This document shows, piece after piece, positions 11,926 to 22,779 of a stretch of 64,000 nt of DNA. The DNA lies in assembly GCF_037042905.1 (NCBI RefSeq), contig NC_087247.1, positions 75,686,420-75,750,419 of the forward strand, written 5' to 3'. A program made the position numbers and the translations under genes. The number at the start of each line of letters is the position of its first letter. Positions within the stretch are counted from its first letter, which is position 1. Under the pieces are notes generated by a model. That model made no database searches, was not told the DNA's origin, and saw only the letters and a list, made by a program, of their open reading frames with translations. Origin of the DNA: Lytechinus pictus (taxonomy: Eukaryota > Echinodermata > Echinoidea > Temnopleuroida > Toxopneustidae).

Positions 11926-12999
11926 TACACCAGTAGCGTCTGTGATACAGTTTCAGTCATATTTCTGGGGTGGCTGCATGAGAAGTACCGCAGGAAATTT
12001 TGAAAGTATAGCACTGGGGTTGCCATAGAATTTTAGAAGTGCCTATATTGAGTCCTGCAGGAAATTTCAAAATTTTCATTTACCACAGAAGTATCACAGG
12101 GTTTTCATAGAAGTGTCTTTAATAGGATCGAGTACTGCAGGAAATTTCAAAATGTTCATGTACCACAGAAGTATCACAGGGTTTCCATAGAAGTGCTTAG
12201 TAATAGGAGTACTGCAGGAAATTTAAAAAATGTTCATATACAACAGAAGTATCGCAGGGTTGTCATAGAAGTACTGCAGGATATTTTAGAATTTTCATGT
12301 ACAACAGAAGTACGACATAACTATCACAGAGTGATATTGTATACAGTTATGTACAACAGAAGTATTACACAGGTACGACAGAGTACCATTAAGGTATTGC
12401 ATGAAATTTTCATATTTTTATGTACCACAGAAGTAGAACTATCACAGAGTGATACCACAGGAGTCCTGTAGTACAGTAATTCCTTATACAGTTTTGTACA
12501 ACAGAAGTATCACACAGGTACGACAGAGTACCATTAAGGTATTGCATGAAATTTTCATATTTTTATGTACCACAGAAGTATGACAGAACTATCACAGAGT
12601 GATACCACAGAAGTCCTGTTGTAATTCTATATACAGTTTTGTACAACAGCAGTATCACACAGGTACGACAGAGTACCATTAAGGTATTGCATGAAATTTT
12701 CATATTTTCCTGTACCACAGAAGTATGACAGAACTATCACAGAGTGATACCACAGAAGTCCTGTTGTAATTCTATATACAGTTTTGTACAACAGAAGTAT
12801 CACACAGGTACGACAGAGTACCATTAAGGTATTGCAGGAAATTTTCATATTTTCCTGTACCACAGAAGTATGACAGAACTATCACAGAGTGATACCACAG
12901 AAGTCCTGTGGTAATTCTGAGGTACCGTCGTGTATGACAGAAGTATCACACAGGTACAACAGAGTACCACTAAAGTACTGCAGGAATTTTTTGTAAGGG
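11926..12999. repeat. Subterminal word array of transposon A, right
   Basis: Tandem units of about 140 bp in the 12430-12960 part, built from TACCACAGAAGTATGACAG, ACTATCACAGAGTGATACC and GTACGACAGAGTACCATTAA. It ends with the TIR at 12999. The frames here are by-products. Confidence 0.85.
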
Positions 13000-13355
13000 G
13001 AATTATACCTTTAAGATGTATTTCATAGTTTAATCGTAGAGGGCGATATTTTAGTTGTGATATGCTTTGCGATTATTGGAGAAGTACGCAACGTTGCCAG
13101 AACTGGCATAATTATGCTTTCTGGCATAATTTCGACCCTTTCAGCATAATTCTGGCATAATTAGACTTTTTTTCTGGCATAATTTCGACCCCTTACAGCA
13201 TAATTTAGGGCATAATAAACTTTTTCAAGCATATTTAGCATATTTAGCATAATTTAGATCTATTTGAAGATTGAAGACCTTTTTTTTTTTTTTTTTTTTT
13301 TTTTTGCTTGTCATTTTTTTTTCTGGTACGAAATTCCTTTATTTGTGATTGAAGA

Positions 13356-13392
<37 letters not shown>

Positions 13393-13612
13393 TGTCAAAT
13401 TTTTTTGGCTTTTTTTTGCCCCCCCCCCCCTGTGGAAAATCCTAGGGTCCAAAACGGTTTGGCATAATTTTTCGCGATTTAGCATAATTTTGCTGCTCCT
13501 CTGGCATAATTTGATTTTTTTCACTGGCCACGCTGGTCAAGTACGTCAGTTCGCTGGGAGCTGCGGTGGCGCGCGGTTGTAAGATGTAAGCTCCGAATAA
13601 ATCAAGTTGAAC
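13000..13612 (+). repeat. 5' LTR, main part, split by a 450-bp insertion
   Basis: 13000-13088 and 13546-13612 align with 18245-18401 of the 3' LTR. CCGAATAAATC near 13592 carries a poly(A) signal. The insertion at 13089-13538 is described separately. Confidence 0.6.
13089..13538. mobile_element. 450-bp insertion in the 5' LTR
   Basis: Flanked by AAGTACG (13082-13088 and 13539-13545), and absent from the 3' LTR. Ends CAACGTTGCCAG and CTGGCCACGCTG are imperfect inverted copies, consistent with a hAT-like MITE. Inside, TGGCATAATTT words recur, and a cassette of GATTGAAGACC plus a long T run plus GCTTGTCA is duplicated. The frames here are homopolymer artefacts. Confidence 0.6.
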
Positions 13613-13929
13613 TGTATATTGAATATCTCCCAAGTTGCTTCATTTGCATGATTTAGGGTGAGTGAGCGGGTGATTCGGTGTATTTCAGAGGAGCGAGAGA
13701 GTGTACCACGTTGCATAATATACTTTTGTGAGCGAACCTGCCCAAAACGAGATATAAACGTGAGGAGAAGCGTGGACCGGGTTCTGGAGACTGCGAGACG
13801 GCAGAACGCTACCCCGACAGAGCTCGGTTACGCCACACTGGTGGCCGCGGTGGGATTGAACAACGTGGTATTGGAAGCTCAGACAACTTATAGGCGCCTG
13901 TATTACAGGGAGCGCCACGTATATCGCCT

Positions 13930-14190
13930 ATGAAGATTGCCTGGAGAGAGGCAAGAAGAGAGCGCCTATGCACGTTGGTGAACAGCACCCGGAGTGTGTG
14001 TGTTGGCGACAGCGTGGATAGCGCAGAGGAAGGGAGCCTGGAGAGAGGCAAGAAGAGAGTGCCTACACACGTTGGTGAATAGCGCCCTGGGTGTGTGTGG
14101 CGGAGATAGTGCCTACACGTACACACGTTGGTGAATAGCGCCCTGGGTGTGCCTACACACGTTGGTGAATAGCGCCCTGGGTGTGTGTGG
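13930..14190 (+). repeat. 50-bp minisatellite, block 1
   Basis: Four units of CACACGTTGGTGAATAGCGC plus GTGTGTGTGGCGGAGATAG type, the first divergent. Confidence 0.75.
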
Positions 14191-14830
14191 CGGACTACTA
14201 GAGGGTTTTAGGAGCAGTGCACAGTGAACGTGAACGACGTAGCAGTCCTCTGATCCTTCGAGTCAATGTCGTCGTCTGCCCTTGTTCACTACAGATGCGA
14301 ATACTTTAGATTTCACTCGACTTGTAAGTGTACGTACGTCCACATGAAACAGCGCGATAACCGGCCAGCGGGTCATGACACGCTGCCCGACCCGGAAGAT
14401 CTGGCGCACCATCGCCTGGCGACCCGTTCGGGTGATGCGAAGGTGCAACTTGTGCACATGTGCCCTTTCACTTGCTTTGATTCCTTTTTACGCGAGTTAG
14501 GATATATTTCGATGTATATTTTAGAGATCAGAAAGCAATTTCAAATATGATAAACATAATTCATCGTACAACTTAAATTAATTTTGTGAAAAGTCGCTGA
14601 AAACTGTGTTTTAAAAGGGAAAGGTTGATCTTCATGCTGGGCTTGAACGGTTAAAATGACGTCACTCACGTGCACGTCGTCTATGATTTAGGAGAACCGC
14701 AAAATGGATGTGGCGAGGTTCTCGATTTTGAGAGTGGACGTGTGTGAGGACGTGAGGCATATGGCAGGCCAAAAAATTACGTCATTTCGCGTACCAGTTC
14801 ACTATGTGGACGTACATTTCTAAAAGTGCT
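14191..14830. other. Retrotransposon interior between minisatellite blocks
   Basis: Lower-copy sequence with no conserved domain that I can see. The opposing frames at 14263-14457 and 14266-14550 are not supported. Confidence 0.35.
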
Positions 14831-15370
14831 CAGTGCCTACACACGTTGGTGAATAGCGCCCTGGATGTGTGAGGCGGAGATATAGTGCCTACACACGTTG
14901 GTGAATAGCGCCCTGGGTGTGTGTGGCGGAGATAGTGCCTACACACGTTGGTGAATAGCGCCCTGGATGTGTGTGGCGGAGATAGTGCCTACACACGTTG
15001 GTGAATAGCGCCCTGGGTGTGTGTGGCGGAGATAGTGCCTACACACGTTGGTGAATAGCGCCCTGGATGTGTGTGGCGGAGATAGTGCCTACACACGTTG
15101 GTGAATAGCGCCCTGGATGTGTGAGGCGGAGATAGTGCCTACACACGTTGGTGAATAGCGCCCTGGTGTGTGTGGCGGAGATAGTGCCTACACACGTTGG
15201 TGAATAGCGCCCTGGATGTGTGTGGCGGAGATAGTGCCTACACACGTTGGTGAATAGCGCCCTGGGTGTGTGTGGCGGAGATAGTGCCTACACACGTTGG
15301 TGAATAGCGCCCTGGGTGTGTGTGGCGGAGATAGTGCCTACACACGTTGGTGAATAGCGCCCTGGGTGTG
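14831..15370 (+). repeat. 50-bp minisatellite, block 2 (11 units)
   Basis: Eleven near-identical units at about 14840, 14890, 14942 and so on to 15340. A peptide frame through it (15039-15245) just repeats VGTISATH and is not a gene. Confidence 0.9.
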
Positions 15371-15641
15371 CATATCGAAAACTTGTATGCAGTGTACCGG
15401 ACATGTAAAAACATAGCAGACGACGTTTGCAGACCTCGCGATCATCGTATGACTAGTGGTGCGGAATGTTCCATTGCGGCTTTATGGGGGAAATAGCATT
15501 ACAGAGGGATAAAATGTATACACAGATAATGTTTCAGCACGCTTCCCCTTGATTCGCAATATTTTGAGTCAAATTTCATGAATTATCGTTGTTTGAACAT
15601 TTAAACATCATTATAAAATGAAAGAAATAAGCAAAACTTAA

Positions 15642-16236
15642 AGGGGAATCCAACCCAAATAAAAACTTGTTTTTATAAGGAAAAGAAAAATCAGACAAGT
15701 TGATAGGTAAAAGTTTGAACAATATTGGACAAACAACAAGAAAGTTATGAATTTTTAAAAGTTGTAAATATTGGTAATCACTATACCCATGGAGACTTCA
15801 AATTGGCCGCATATGGGATGTCATAGTGATGTAAGGCAAGGACTACTCTTCCATGTACTCCAATACATATTATGGCTAAAATGTCATTTTTCCCAAAAGT
15901 TTTATTTCAAATTATATTTTTCTTTCATGAGGATATAAAACAATATACTACCTGGGTTATATTTAGATTACTGCCCCAGGGGAATGGGTACTTAGGAGAA
16001 AACCACAAATCCTTGATAATAAAGTACATGGCCTATGGGAAAGTTGTCCTTGCCCCTTGTCATAATTTACTTACCCAGTTGCCAATTTGAAATCTACATA
16101 GTATTAGTGATCTCAATTTTAAAGTAGCTATAACTTTCTTATTGCTTGTCCGATTTCTTTCAGACTTTCACCATTCTGTTTAATTTATTTTTCTCCTTCC
16201 CAACACAACATTTTATGGCCAAGGCTGGATTCCCCT
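15642..16236. mobile_element. 595-bp TTAA-flanked MITE
   Basis: Starts AGGGGAATCCAACC and ends GGCTGGATTCCCCT, between TTAA at 15638-15641 and 16237-16240. TTAA duplication is characteristic of piggyBac-like transposition. There is no coding capacity. Confidence 0.85.
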
Positions 16237-16240
16237 TTAA

Positions 16241-16814
16241 TTTTCAGACTTAGCTATATGCAGTGGTAAGCTAGGATGCACCCCTCGTATACATAATGGA
16301 CCCGTCACGAGTATAGGTTTGCTCTTCGGACATCACTATCACAAAGAAAATCTCCTCTGATTTGATGATAAAAGTGCCCTATTTCCTTATTAACCAATCT
16401 CCATGGTTCTTTCATGAGTATTTGCCTTACAATGTGCCATTTATTGTAATCTGGGCGGAAATTCATGATACCACCACCCACCGATGTGACGACGGATATA
16501 ATCCACCTGGGTACTATAAAAATGTCCCCCAAACCCATTATCCCAATACATATTCCTGACTATGGATGGTTTCTAGTGATTTTAATGTAATAAAGTGCCA
16601 TATTTCCCACCAATTGAATGTAAAAAAAATTATGGTCATCTGATAGAAGAAGTTGTTACCATTCATTTCAGGGGGGCGGAAATTCTATCTGAATCAACGC
16701 TTGTCCTTGATACACATTTGTTTGTGAAAAAAAGGTATAATGCAAGGGAATTCTGCGTGTTATAAGGGTGCGTGCGTGCAGCGAGGACCTTCTGTCCGCT
16801 AGTTTTCCATATGG
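16241..16814. other. Retrotransposon interior, nothing recognised
   Basis: No domain, TIR or tandem repeat is supported. The frames 16305-16538 and 16362-16559 overlap on opposite strands. Confidence 0.35.
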
Positions 16815-17060
16815 TGGCGGAGATAGAGCCTACATACGTTGGTGAATAGCGCCCTAGGTGTGTGTGGCGGAGATAGTGCCTACACACGTTGGTGAATAGC
16901 GCCCTGGATGTGTGTGGCGGAGATAGTGCCTACACACGTTGGTGAATAGCGCCTTGGGTGTTGTGGCGGAGATATAGCGCCTATACACGTGGGTGAATAG
17001 CGCCTATTGAGTCGGTGTGTAGACGACAGCGTGGATAGCGCCTATACATGTAAATGTATA
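16815..17060 (+). repeat. 50-bp minisatellite, block 3
   Basis: Four to five units, progressively diverged toward the 3' side. Confidence 0.75.
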
Positions 17061-17102
17061 GCGCCTACGACGAGTGGCTATGAAGAATGGATCTGAAATT
17101 CC

Positions 17103-17462
17103 TTGCAGGATAAGTGCAGCGTGGAGATGGGGATCTCTGAACGTCGAAGAGAAGTACTTGTTGGATATGCAGATACTAGCAACGAAGGAACTGGAGCTGT
17201 CCTATGTTGGGAAGGAGCAAGTCATATCCTATGCTATATAGTGGGGTACTGCATTCAGAAAGCAGAGAAAATACTACTATGGGGATCAAAAGGAGTCATG
17301 GGCCATGGTAGTATTTCGGAGCTGCAACAGAACTTCTATGGGCGGAGATCAGGACGGATCATCGGGCACTTGGTTGGATCTTTGCAGAGGCAAGGGTGGT
17401 TGCCGTGGAACTTGACATCAGCAATGAGCAGATACCAACAGAAAGAACCTTCGATCAGGTAG
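17103..17462 (+). pseudogene. Ty3/gypsy RNase H remnant
   Basis: The frame contains VGYADTSNEGTGAVLCWEG, then SHILCYIVGYCIQKAEK. This fits the start of a Ty3-type RNase H, which usually reads D-A-S-x-x-G-x-G-A-V-L followed by AYAS-x-x-L-x-x-AE (family knowledge). The later conserved D and the DNH-type motif are not found in frame, and the C-terminal half is unlike the family, so this is a fragment. It lies between the minisatellite and the 3' LTR, the expected place for the end of pol. Confidence 0.45.
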
Positions 17463-18233
17463 ATCTTGGAAGCAGAGCATCAGTCAGTCGACCGGCCCGA
17501 TTGGTCAACGGTGGCTTCAAAGTCTATAGTGTGGAGAAGTCCTATTGGAGGATGCACAGCTAGAGATGAAGCAAGACATACTCTGTGACCAAGGTCGGAA
17601 TGTAACATGGCATGTGATGTTGTTCTTCAGATAGATAGTTCGAAGGAATTGCGTTGGATGCACATCCGCTGATTGTAACGACAGGGTAACGCCTTGGCCT
17701 CCAAAGAAGTCTTTATATAGAGAGATCGAGATGATGAAAAGTAGTTCTATACACGCGCCTTGAAGAAACCCCCAAGAAGAAATCCTCTAGCACTTCAATC
17801 CGCAGAATAGATATTGGACATAACTTTCGCCATAACTTTGTGCCAGAAACAGTAAAAGACTGATGCATTTGATTTTGTATTCAAAATGTTGTTTTATGCC
17901 TTGATGTATGCTTTATATTTTTGCTTCCATGTTTTCCTTTTCCTCTTTTCTAACCTTTCGTATGTCATTCTCATCTTGACATTTTCTGATCTCAATACAA
18001 CTCTGTTTGCTCTTTCTATCTATTTCTGTATATAGACTGTTTTGGTTGTTAATGTAAGAACGGTACTCCCTTTATGTACTATGCCAATGTATATACCTGT
18101 ATACTTTTAACGATGTTTTAATGTTTTATTTTCTTCTTTGGAAGAGCGAGATAACATTTAAAGAAATTCATTTTTATGTTTTGTTGTTAATATATACCTG
18201 GTCCGAGGACAGCCCAGACTTGGGGAGGGGCTG
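17463..18233 (+). other. 3' internal region with polypurine tract
   Basis: No gene. T-rich sequence, then CCAGACTTGGGGAGGGGCTG directly before the 3' LTR; the G-rich part (about 18220-18231) is a likely polypurine tract. Confidence 0.5.
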
Positions 18234-18401
18234 TGTAGCATAATGAGTTATACCTTTAAGATGTATTTCATAGTTTAATCGTAGAAGGCGATATTTTAGT
18301 TGTGATATGCTTTGCGATTATTGGAGAAGTACGTCAGTTCGCTGGGAGCTGCGGTGGCGTGCGGTTGTAAGATGTAAGCTCCGAATAAATCAAGTTGAAC
18401 A
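18234..18401 (+). repeat. 3' LTR (168 bp)
   Basis: Begins TGTAGCATAATGAG and ends TTGAACA. It matches the reassembled 5' LTR pieces and carries CCGAATAAATC. It is uninterrupted, so it serves as the empty site for transposon A and the 13089 insertion. Confidence 0.65.
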
Positions 18402-19435
18402 CGTAAAAAGGATGTCTTTTTCAAGATAGGGCACGTGAACGTAATAAGGGTGTCAAAAACACTAAAATAATGAAAAAAGTGTATCTATTTCGCTAGGAAA
18501 GCTACGTGTTTAGGGTCGAATTTGCGAGGGTATAAAAATCAAGACTAAAATGTTTTATAGGATGTCCTTTTTGCTCCAAGAGTCAACACTACGTGTGTAG
18601 AGTATGATTTGCGCGAGTTGGGCTGTTAAACCCATGCAATGATGTAGGTAAAGGTAAAACCGACGACCGACGTCCGTGACATACCGCTGTACTTGTTTAG
18701 GGGTTCAATTCAGGGAATACTTGCAATTAGTATCGTTTTGTTTCCAATACTTGTTAAAGTATACATCCAAAGAAAATTCACGAAAGTGATGATTATAGAC
18801 AAATTATATATGAATGGAAAGGTCTTGTCTTTTTATACACAAATATGTCACTAAAAAGTCTTATTGATGTCGTGGAAATGCAAGAAATGAAATTATTAGA
18901 GACCCTTCTCAGCTAGCCCCCCAGCCGCCCCCAGAAACACACTAACGCGATCAAATACAGTCGAGAATAATGACGTCACATGATGATCGACTCACTCAGC
19001 CGCTGCAAGCCAGCAGTACACTGATAGCTGATTCACCTTCCTGGTCTCTATTTTTCTTCAATTTACCGTTTTCTTCATGTATTGTGATATCCGAATTCTG
19101 TTTTTGACAACTTCAGACTATAAGGGAACCAGAACTGTATATTTTGCCCGGTTTTTATTGAATTGTGAACTGGAAAGATCGATTTTGTCCACTCGATTGA
19201 AAAACTATTGAAAAACTCCAAGCTGCACGGTCCCATTCACTTGCTCCCGATGCATGTTGCAGGTTACGCTGTTTGATCCAGTCAAAAGTCAAGGTAAGCA
19301 TGTTTGGAAAATACTTGTTCTGACGATGCATTCAGGTCAGATGACAGATACAGATCTGATATAAGTTTAGAATCATGCATTTTGGCGTATACTATTAAAA
19401 TTAAAAAGTCTTTATTTTAGAAATAATGTTTTTGC

Positions 19436-19686
19436 CACCCAAGGGTTCATTACATGCCGCCGCGCACAGAAAAATCAAGCCATTGAAGTCGTGTGTTGTG
19501 GACCCAAGAAGTGAGATCCCAGCACGCGCGACCCACTAGTTAGAAATCCACTGCCAAACGCGGTTCGTCTTAGGAAGTGTCTACATTTTTCAACTGTTAC
19601 CAGCGATCTCCGACCTTAACGGAGGAAGGATACAAGAGAGGTGCGAGGTAAGTATACTAATACTAACCTCGCAAAACGTGTGAGTG
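19436..19686 (+). mobile_element. hAT-like MITE, copy 1
   Basis: CACCCAAGGG to CGTGTGAGTG, flanked by an exact GTTTTTGC duplication (19428-19435, 19687-19694). About 60 bp near 19570-19635 is extra relative to copies 2 and 3. Confidence 0.8.
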
Positions 19687-19913
19687 GTTTTTGCACAATT
19701 CCAGCAGATTTTTTCTTCAGATTTCTAAAACTGGTCAGGACTCAGGCAGGCGATTAAATTATTTAGGAGCACTGGTATGGACCATGGCTGAAAATCTGCT
19801 GTTTCAGAGGAATGTTTAAGTTTTTATTATACACAGAAATATATCACCATGATGCCGATGTCATGAAGCCAGACAAATTTTCAGCAGTGATTACCCTGAT
19901 TCCTGGCCAAAAT

Positions 19914-20093
19914 CACTCACACGTATTGCAAGGTTAGTATTAGTATACTAACCTCGCACCACGAACCGCGTTTGACAGTGGATTTCTAACTAGTGGGTCG
20001 CGCGTGCTGGGATCTCACTTCTTGGGTCCACAACACACGACTTCTATGGCTTGAATTTTCTTTGCGCGGCGGCATGTAATGAACCCTTGAGTG
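19914..20093 (-). mobile_element. hAT-like MITE, copy 2 (inverted)
   Basis: CACTCACACG to CCCTTGAGTG, flanked by GGCCAAAAT (19905-19913, 20094-20102). Same family as 19436 and 42561. Confidence 0.8.
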
Positions 20094-20217
20094 GGCCAAA
20101 ATTAGAGTCTGGTGTTTCTTTCTGATTAGAGTGTTGCTGCATATATGCATGCGTAATGCCTTCAACAATGAAGATAAATGCAATCTTTGTAATGACACAG
20201 AGACTCAGAGAGCACCG

Positions 20218-20369
20218 TACCTCAAGTGATGTTCGTGTATAGTCTCCAAGTTCACTACTGCTACAGCCTACACTACGCTACACACCTACCCGGGTAGGTG
20301 TGGCGTACATGTACGGTAGTGTAGCGGTAGTGAAGTGGAGTGGGGCCTACACAAACATCACTTGAGGTA
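20218..20369. mobile_element. Palindromic MITE, 152 bp
   Basis: TACCTCAAGTGATGTT at the left pairs with AACATCACTTGAGGTA at the right. The centre is CCTACCCGGGTAGG. A 7-bp flank GAGCACC (20210-20216, 20370-20376) looks like a target duplication. Confidence 0.75.
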
Positions 20370-21884
20370 GAGCACCAGTGTTCTGAGTGGAACTTTTCAG
20401 GTGTCTTAACCTACTATCATTTGTTGTTGACCGGGAATTACATGCCACCGCACGTCATCAATCATCACGATAATTAAATTCATACTTTGATTTGATTATT
20501 TAAACTATTTCTTTTTTTCTCTCTTCTACACACAGATCTGCACAATTGCTGACTCTGGTGACTTCTGGTCTCTGCTTGCTACCTCAATCTGGGAGATTCC
20601 ATCATGTCCTTTTACTATGATTTGGATATAGCCATTTTTTTCTTCACTCTTTCCAGGACCTACGGTTTGCAAGTTGTGGACTGATATGATACAAAAGAAA
20701 AATTTTCTTTATCAATCTTGGAAACAATTTTGAGCACAGTTTTGGAGAGAACTAAGAAATTTGACTTGGACAGGAATACAGCTTGTCAAAAATAATAACA
20801 CACAATTTAAAACGAAAGAACAATTTTAATGTTACTAGGGCATTTTGCGAGAAATGTTATACTCAATCACACGTCCCAAATCAAGGGTAAGTCCTTTGAT
20901 TAAACATGTAGTTGAATTGCGATTAATTGCAACTCGACCTTATTACGCTTGAATTTGAATTTAAGACTTACGCTTGATTTGCAATTGAACATAAGTTTCT
21001 TGCAGTGCCCCATAATTATGTTTTGTTATCAGATATTTAACGTGCTGATTTTTCTCGAAAGGTATAATATATTTGTCCTTTTAAACGGTATTTGAATATG
21101 GGTACGCCTTTTATTTGTTTTCCACAATATTTATTGCATGTATGAACAGAAGAGAAATATTAATTGTGAAGCACTGTGAATGTTCTGTGCTGTTGTGTGA
21201 TGGTTCATCATTTTTGTTATAAGACTGAAAGCCTGGTGGATGTGAGGAAGTGGCCTGGATGAAAGAAAAGTGAACATGTGTCCAATTACTGATTTGCATA
21301 TTCTAAGACAATTTTGTTTCTGGATAAATTTTGCTATGCATTCCCTACATTAAGAGTAAAGGAGAAGTCCACGCAATCAAAAATTCATTTGAATTTAAAA
21401 AAAAATAACAAGATATTGCAGGAAATTTCATAAAAACTTTGATTCAAATTTATATAATTACTATTTTAACAGTTCCGTAAATATAACCTATTGTGATCAG
21501 ATGAAGAGTTTCCTATCGTCAAATCTGCAAAGAATAAAAAACAAAATGCCACAAAAAATAGAAACGAATGTGATGTGAGTGACAACTCTAATTTGCATAT
21601 CATTGTTTTGTGTATATGACTGTTTTGAGTAAAAACAACAAGGGAAATTACTCTATTCAAATAATTTTTAGTTGATGTGGACTTGACTTTTAACTCTTCC
21701 CCTCCCATCCCAAATAAGAGTAGAAATAATCTAATCAAGAACTTGAAAATCAAAAGCAGCAATTAAGAAGCAAGATTTGATAAATACAGGTCTGAATAGA
21801 ATTTCACAAGAAAATAAAAAGAGAAAAAACGATGGGTAGGGACGGGGAAGGAATAAAAAAAAATGCCCAGAAAAAAATATCCGA

Positions 21885-21960
21885 GTTTCGAACCAGGGTC
21901 CTCGCACATGACAAAACAATGGCCAACGCCTTTGGCCACAGACCATTGCCCTGCCGGTAA
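21885..21960 (-). repeat. tRNA-like segment, possible SINE head
   Basis: On the minus strand, TGGCCAAAGGCGTTGGCC could serve as an A box, and GGTTCGAAACTC fits a B box about 35 bp further on. No cloverleaf was checked and no poly-A or tandem tail is clear. Confidence 0.35.
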
Positions 21961-22779
21961 TGCATTTTTAAGATATATCAAATAAAGTCCGCTCGCCGCT
22001 GTTGCCTAATAATGCTTCGGCAATTCAACTGCAATTTCAGTAATTTCGCGATGGATATTGCCGTGTTTTTTTTGTGGTTCCTGACTTTGCTACTTAATGA
22101 AATTTCATAATTTTTGTTCAGTCATAAAGAAGAATGTCTATGCTTTATATTGATTATAATATTAATGTGACGCAAGTGTGATTTCTACGTGAAAATATGC
22201 TTTGTTTATTCACATATATTTCTTGAAAAAAAAAAAATTCTAAGCTAAATATCGGTTACCAAAATACGTTAAATGTGCACTTTTTTTCACTGTTCAGTAA
22301 ATTCAAACTTTTATCTATATAACAAGACCAATATTAAGAGCAATAAACAATTCTAAGAGCAAAAAAATGGGCTGCTGTCAGCTCAGCTGCTCTGCTCATT
22401 GTGTGACGTCACTCAGCTGGAGCTCGCAAGAGGACCGGTGGAAGGCAGAAATATGGCATGAAAATAAATCATTTTTGAGAGCTGATTTCTGCAAACTCTG
22501 ATCACTATTTTGAAAAGTGAAGTTATATATCTGATTAGTAATACTTCCCCTTTACAATGATGACCACATAAAGTCATTATAAAATACTTTTGATTCTTCG
22601 GATGTATACTTTAAGGGTAGGGTTTCACACGCCAATACGTATTAAGGGGTGCAATTTTAGAATATGGAAAATACGTGTTTAGGGTGCTTTTTGAGATCTC
22701 ATGGTCGCGCATGGTATCCACTCGTGAATGGAAGTGGTCCCCCCGGGCAAAAAGTGTAATTTTATACGATTTTTCCTAC

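Larger units (their letters stand above)
1251..12999. mobile_element. Transposon A, 11.7 kb, CCCTTACAAAAA terminal inverted repeats
   Basis: Starts CCCTTACAAAAAATTCCTG and ends with its complement CAGGAATTTTTTGTAAGGG. The uninterrupted 3' LTR copy at 18234 shows the pre-insertion sequence, so the borders are set by an empty site. Both ends carry about 1 kb of subterminal word arrays (1251-2300 and 11926-12999). The interior holds smaller transposons (2637-2797, 4202-5128, 6586-7572, 8041-8575) and candidate minus-strand exons at 9411-5843. It shares termini, size and one internal segment with transposon B (29166-40444). The target duplication is unclear, at most a few bases. Superfamily not recognised. 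Confidence 0.7.
1238..18401 (+). mobile_element. Ty3/gypsy-like LTR retrotransposon, decayed and split by insertions
   Basis: A 168-bp 3' LTR (18234-18401) matches a 5' LTR reconstructed from three pieces (1238-1250, 13000-13088, 13546-13612). A purine-rich tract ending GGGGAGGGGC lies just before the 3' LTR and fits a polypurine tract. The internal part (13613-18231) has a Ty3-type RNase H remnant but no intact gag or pol. Most of the interior is minisatellite and a TTAA MITE. No target-site duplication is visible: the left flank ends GATAT and the right flank starts CGTAAAAAGG. Orientation is set by the polypurine tract and the RNase H frame. Transposon A (1251-12999) sits inside the 5' LTR. 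Confidence 0.6.
18758..22610. mobile_element. 3.85-kb TTAA-flanked transposon (non-autonomous)
   Basis: TIRs AGTATACATCCAAAGAA and TTCTTCGGATGTATACT, with TTAA at 18754-18757 and 22611-22614. The empty site at about 57335 has a single TTAA. TGACGTCAC-type words occur near both ends (18970, 22405). Inside are two hAT-type MITEs (19436-19686, 19914-20093), a palindromic MITE (20218-20369) and a tRNA-like segment (about 21885-21960). No transposase frame is seen; the remaining 18770-19430, 20380-21880 and 21960-22600 hold nothing I recognise. Confidence 0.85.
18402..22747 (+). mobile_element. Element of the 56925-57483 family, split by a TTAA element
   Basis: 18402-18757 plus 22615-22747 align end to end with about 56970-57465. 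The left about 45 bp of that family are missing at the junction with the LTR element. The host sequence reads ACTTGTTAAGGGTAGGG in the uninterrupted copy, fixing the inner insertion site. Confidence 0.75.

Noticed and set aside
13264-13582. Phe-rich frames
   Set aside because: Translated T runs.
15039-15245. Repeated-peptide frame in the 50-bp minisatellite
   Set aside because: Unit length is 50 bp, not a multiple of three, so the frame survives only by chance indels.
14831-15370. CRISPR-like regular repeats
   Set aside because: Eukaryotic context, contiguous minisatellite units without unique spacers, no cas genes.
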